DNA from: Piscicola geometra
Lineage: Eukaryota; Annelida; Clitellata; Hirudinida; Piscicolidae
Assembly: GCA_943735955.1 (NCBI GenBank)
Contig: OX030961.1
Coordinates: 8,544,420-8,608,419, forward strand
Direction of reading: 5' to 3'
Length of the DNA stretch: 64,000 nt
The translations under genes were made by a program, and so were the position numbers. This document shows, piece by piece, positions 62,434 to 64,000 of this stretch. The notes under the pieces were generated by a model. It had not been told where the DNA came from. It made no database searches and worked only from the letters and a program-made list of their open reading frames with translations. The first letter of the stretch is position 1, and the number at the start of each line of letters is the position of its first letter.

Positions 62434-62634
62434 CTATGTCAGTGGTTCTTGACTTCTCTTGAGTTTGATCGCCTGCAGGAGGGTGTCTCTGGAGCTATGG
62501 TGCTGAATTCCCAGTTTCCTCAAGTTGCTCTCCGTCAACTCCACAAAGGCCTCCATGTCCACCTGGCGAGGAAGGAAAAAACTATTGGAGAGGATGTCGT
62601 CAATGACTCTCGACCCATAGGTAGCAACCGCCAC
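62434..62634 (-). CDS. C-terminal exon of a SAM-domain protein
   Basis: The minus-strand frame ends in the second half of a SAM domain ([31 protein letters not shown]) and a TAG at 62434-62436. The pattern E/V-D-x-x-x-F-x-x-L-T-x-x-x-L-x-x-L-G-I is typical. The exon may start at 62562, after a CAG, or further right. SAM domains mediate protein or RNA interactions. The rest of the gene would lie right of the window, beyond the palindrome. Which SAM family it is cannot be told. Confidence 0.65.
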   Translation of the reverse strand: MAVATYGSRVIDDILSNSFFLPRQVDMEAFVELTESNLRKLGIQHHSSRDTLLQAIKLKRSQEPLT

Positions 62635-63025
62635 GAAATTTTCAGAATTTATTAATTTAAAAAATAAAATATTTATATGATAGATTTTGAAGTGCAGATT
62701 TCAAACCAGTTTACATTTTCCAAATATCTCAAATGGTTCAAAAGTTATTCAATTTTTAAACTTCCGAAAATTGAGCGTTTTGGCGAATTATTTTCAATGC
62801 TTAAGCCAAAAAAATACATAAGAGTTTGACGGGTCGCAACGTTATTTCATTAAAACTTTTTTGATGAGTGTCATTTAATGTTGAAACTTGACAAGATCAT
62901 GTATTTAAAAAAAAGTAGTATTTAAAAAAAAATTAATTCATAATAAAATAAAAGATTTTAAACCGTTTATTTTCTACCAAAATAAATAAATCTTTAAAAG
63001 CACATAAACTTTATGTTGGAATAGA
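62635..63025. other. Unassigned AT-rich DNA
   Basis: No feature recognised. Confidence 0.45.
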
Positions 63026-64000
63026 AAACGAAATTCTACTTATTTAACTATATATAAAAATTGAATTAAAAATAAAAAACGAAAATGAATAATATTAAAA
63101 GAATGATAATTATTTCAATAAAACAACGAAATTTGTATAAACAATAAAAAGTAAGAATGAACAATATTTAACGAATGATAATTATTTAAATAAAACTAAA
63201 ATGTATTAACAATAAAAAGCGAGAGTAAATAATTCTTCCTTTTTGGATTGAACAGTTAATGGTATTGTTTTTGAACAATTTCCAAATAAAAATGTGTTCA
63301 AAGACACTTTTGGCACATTTATTTTTGAAGATGGAGGAAGAAATTCATGAATGATCCTAATTTTCTCTTTTTTGTTAGATTTATTTTCTTTTTAGCAACA
63401 ATACACACTTTTGAGTATAAAACCAGTGGGTTTGTATTAATGAAGTTGTCATTAAGGCATCCCAAAACTCTAGCTAAAGTTTAGGTAGCCTACTGTCTTA
63501 GTTTAGAGTCTAAACTAAGACAGTAGGCTACCTAAACTTTAGCTGAAGTTTTGGGATGCCTTAATGACAACTTCATTAATACAAACCCACTGGTTTTATA
63601 CTCAAAGGTGTGTATTCTTGCTAAAAAAGAGAATAAATCTAACAAAAAAGAGAAAACTAGGATTATTCATGAATTTAGAATTTCTTCCTTAATCTTCAAA
63701 AATAGATGTGCCAAAAGTGTCTTTGAACACATTTTTATTTGGAAATCGTTCAAAAACAGTACCATTAACTGTTCAATCCAAAAATGAAGAATTATTCACT
63801 CTCGCTTTTTATTGTTAATACAATTTAGTTTTGTTTAAATAATAATCATTCATTAAATATTGTTAATTCTCTCTTTTTATTGTTTATACAAATTTCGTTG
63901 TTTTATTGAAATAATTATCATTCTTTTAATATTATTCATTTTCGCTTTTTATTGTTAATACAATTTTTTATATATATTTAAATAAGTAGAATTTCGTTTA
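63026..64000. repeat. Large palindrome / foldback element reaching the window edge
   Basis: Two arms of about 485 bp are near-perfect reverse complements around a loop of a few bases near 63511 (TTAGTTT-agagtc-TAAACTAA). The left arm starts near 63026 (AAACGAAATTCTACTTATTT) and the right arm ends at 64000 with its complement. Mismatches and small indels increase outward. No transposase frame is visible. Confidence 0.93.

Overview
The window is eukaryotic nuclear DNA from an invertebrate animal. Its genes have many short exons with GT-AG introns. Long AT-rich stretches carry L2, Merlin and hAT transposons, tRNA-derived SINEs and an unusually heavy load of micro- and minisatellites. The gene set (SREK1, SKIC3/TTC37, phospholipid scramblase, pancreatic-lipase-like enzymes) is metazoan. 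A lophotrochozoan such as an annelid or mollusc would fit, but the species is an inference. There is no operon, prophage or CRISPR locus. LAYOUT. 1-558 (minus) is the start of a SREK1-type splicing regulator that runs off the left edge. 559-3.47 kb is repeat-rich, with an hAT relic and SINEs. 3.6-33.0 kb (minus) is one gene, SKIC3 (TTC37), the TPR scaffold of the Ski complex. I could follow it through 41 exons in one consistent reading frame (about 1,676 codons), although five sixths of the locus is intron and much of that is simple repeat. One intron holds a 3.9-kb array of a 32-bp satellite. Four coding exons carry low-complexity insertions. 33.8-43.2 kb (minus) holds three tandem secreted lipase genes, each with nine exons at matching positions and an intact Ser-Asp-His triad. 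All have a very short lid, which suggests phospholipase A1-type activity. An intact-ended hAT element sits in the last intron of the middle gene. A 124-bp copy of a lipase promoter, ending at telomere-type repeats, lies just upstream of SKIC3. 43.8-50.4 kb is transposon-derived: a 5'-truncated L2 element with a long reverse-transcriptase ORF, a shorter copy of the same family, another LINE fragment, and a decayed plus-strand FAR1/ZSWIM3-like (MULE-derived) gene with an in-frame stop and its core missing. 51.37-59.48 kb (plus) is a phospholipid scramblase gene. Its largest intron contains a complete 4.9-kb Merlin transposon with 8-bp target duplications and an apparently intact DDE transposase. 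Later insertions nest inside that element several levels deep. 59.5-62.4 kb is a 1-kb (CATA)n tract and unassigned DNA. 62.43-62.63 kb (minus) is the last exon of a SAM-domain gene. 63.03-64.0 kb is a near-perfect palindrome of roughly 0.97 kb that reaches the right edge. HOW IT FITS TOGETHER. SKIC3 (cytoplasmic exosome RNA decay) and SREK1 (splicing) are housekeeping RNA genes. The lipases are a local duplication family, probably digestive or secreted. The scramblase is an unrelated membrane protein. The most unusual property of the region is how introns, splice sites and even coding exons are built from, or invaded by, simple repeats while the reading frames survive. All homology calls are from recognising protein families by eye; no search was run.
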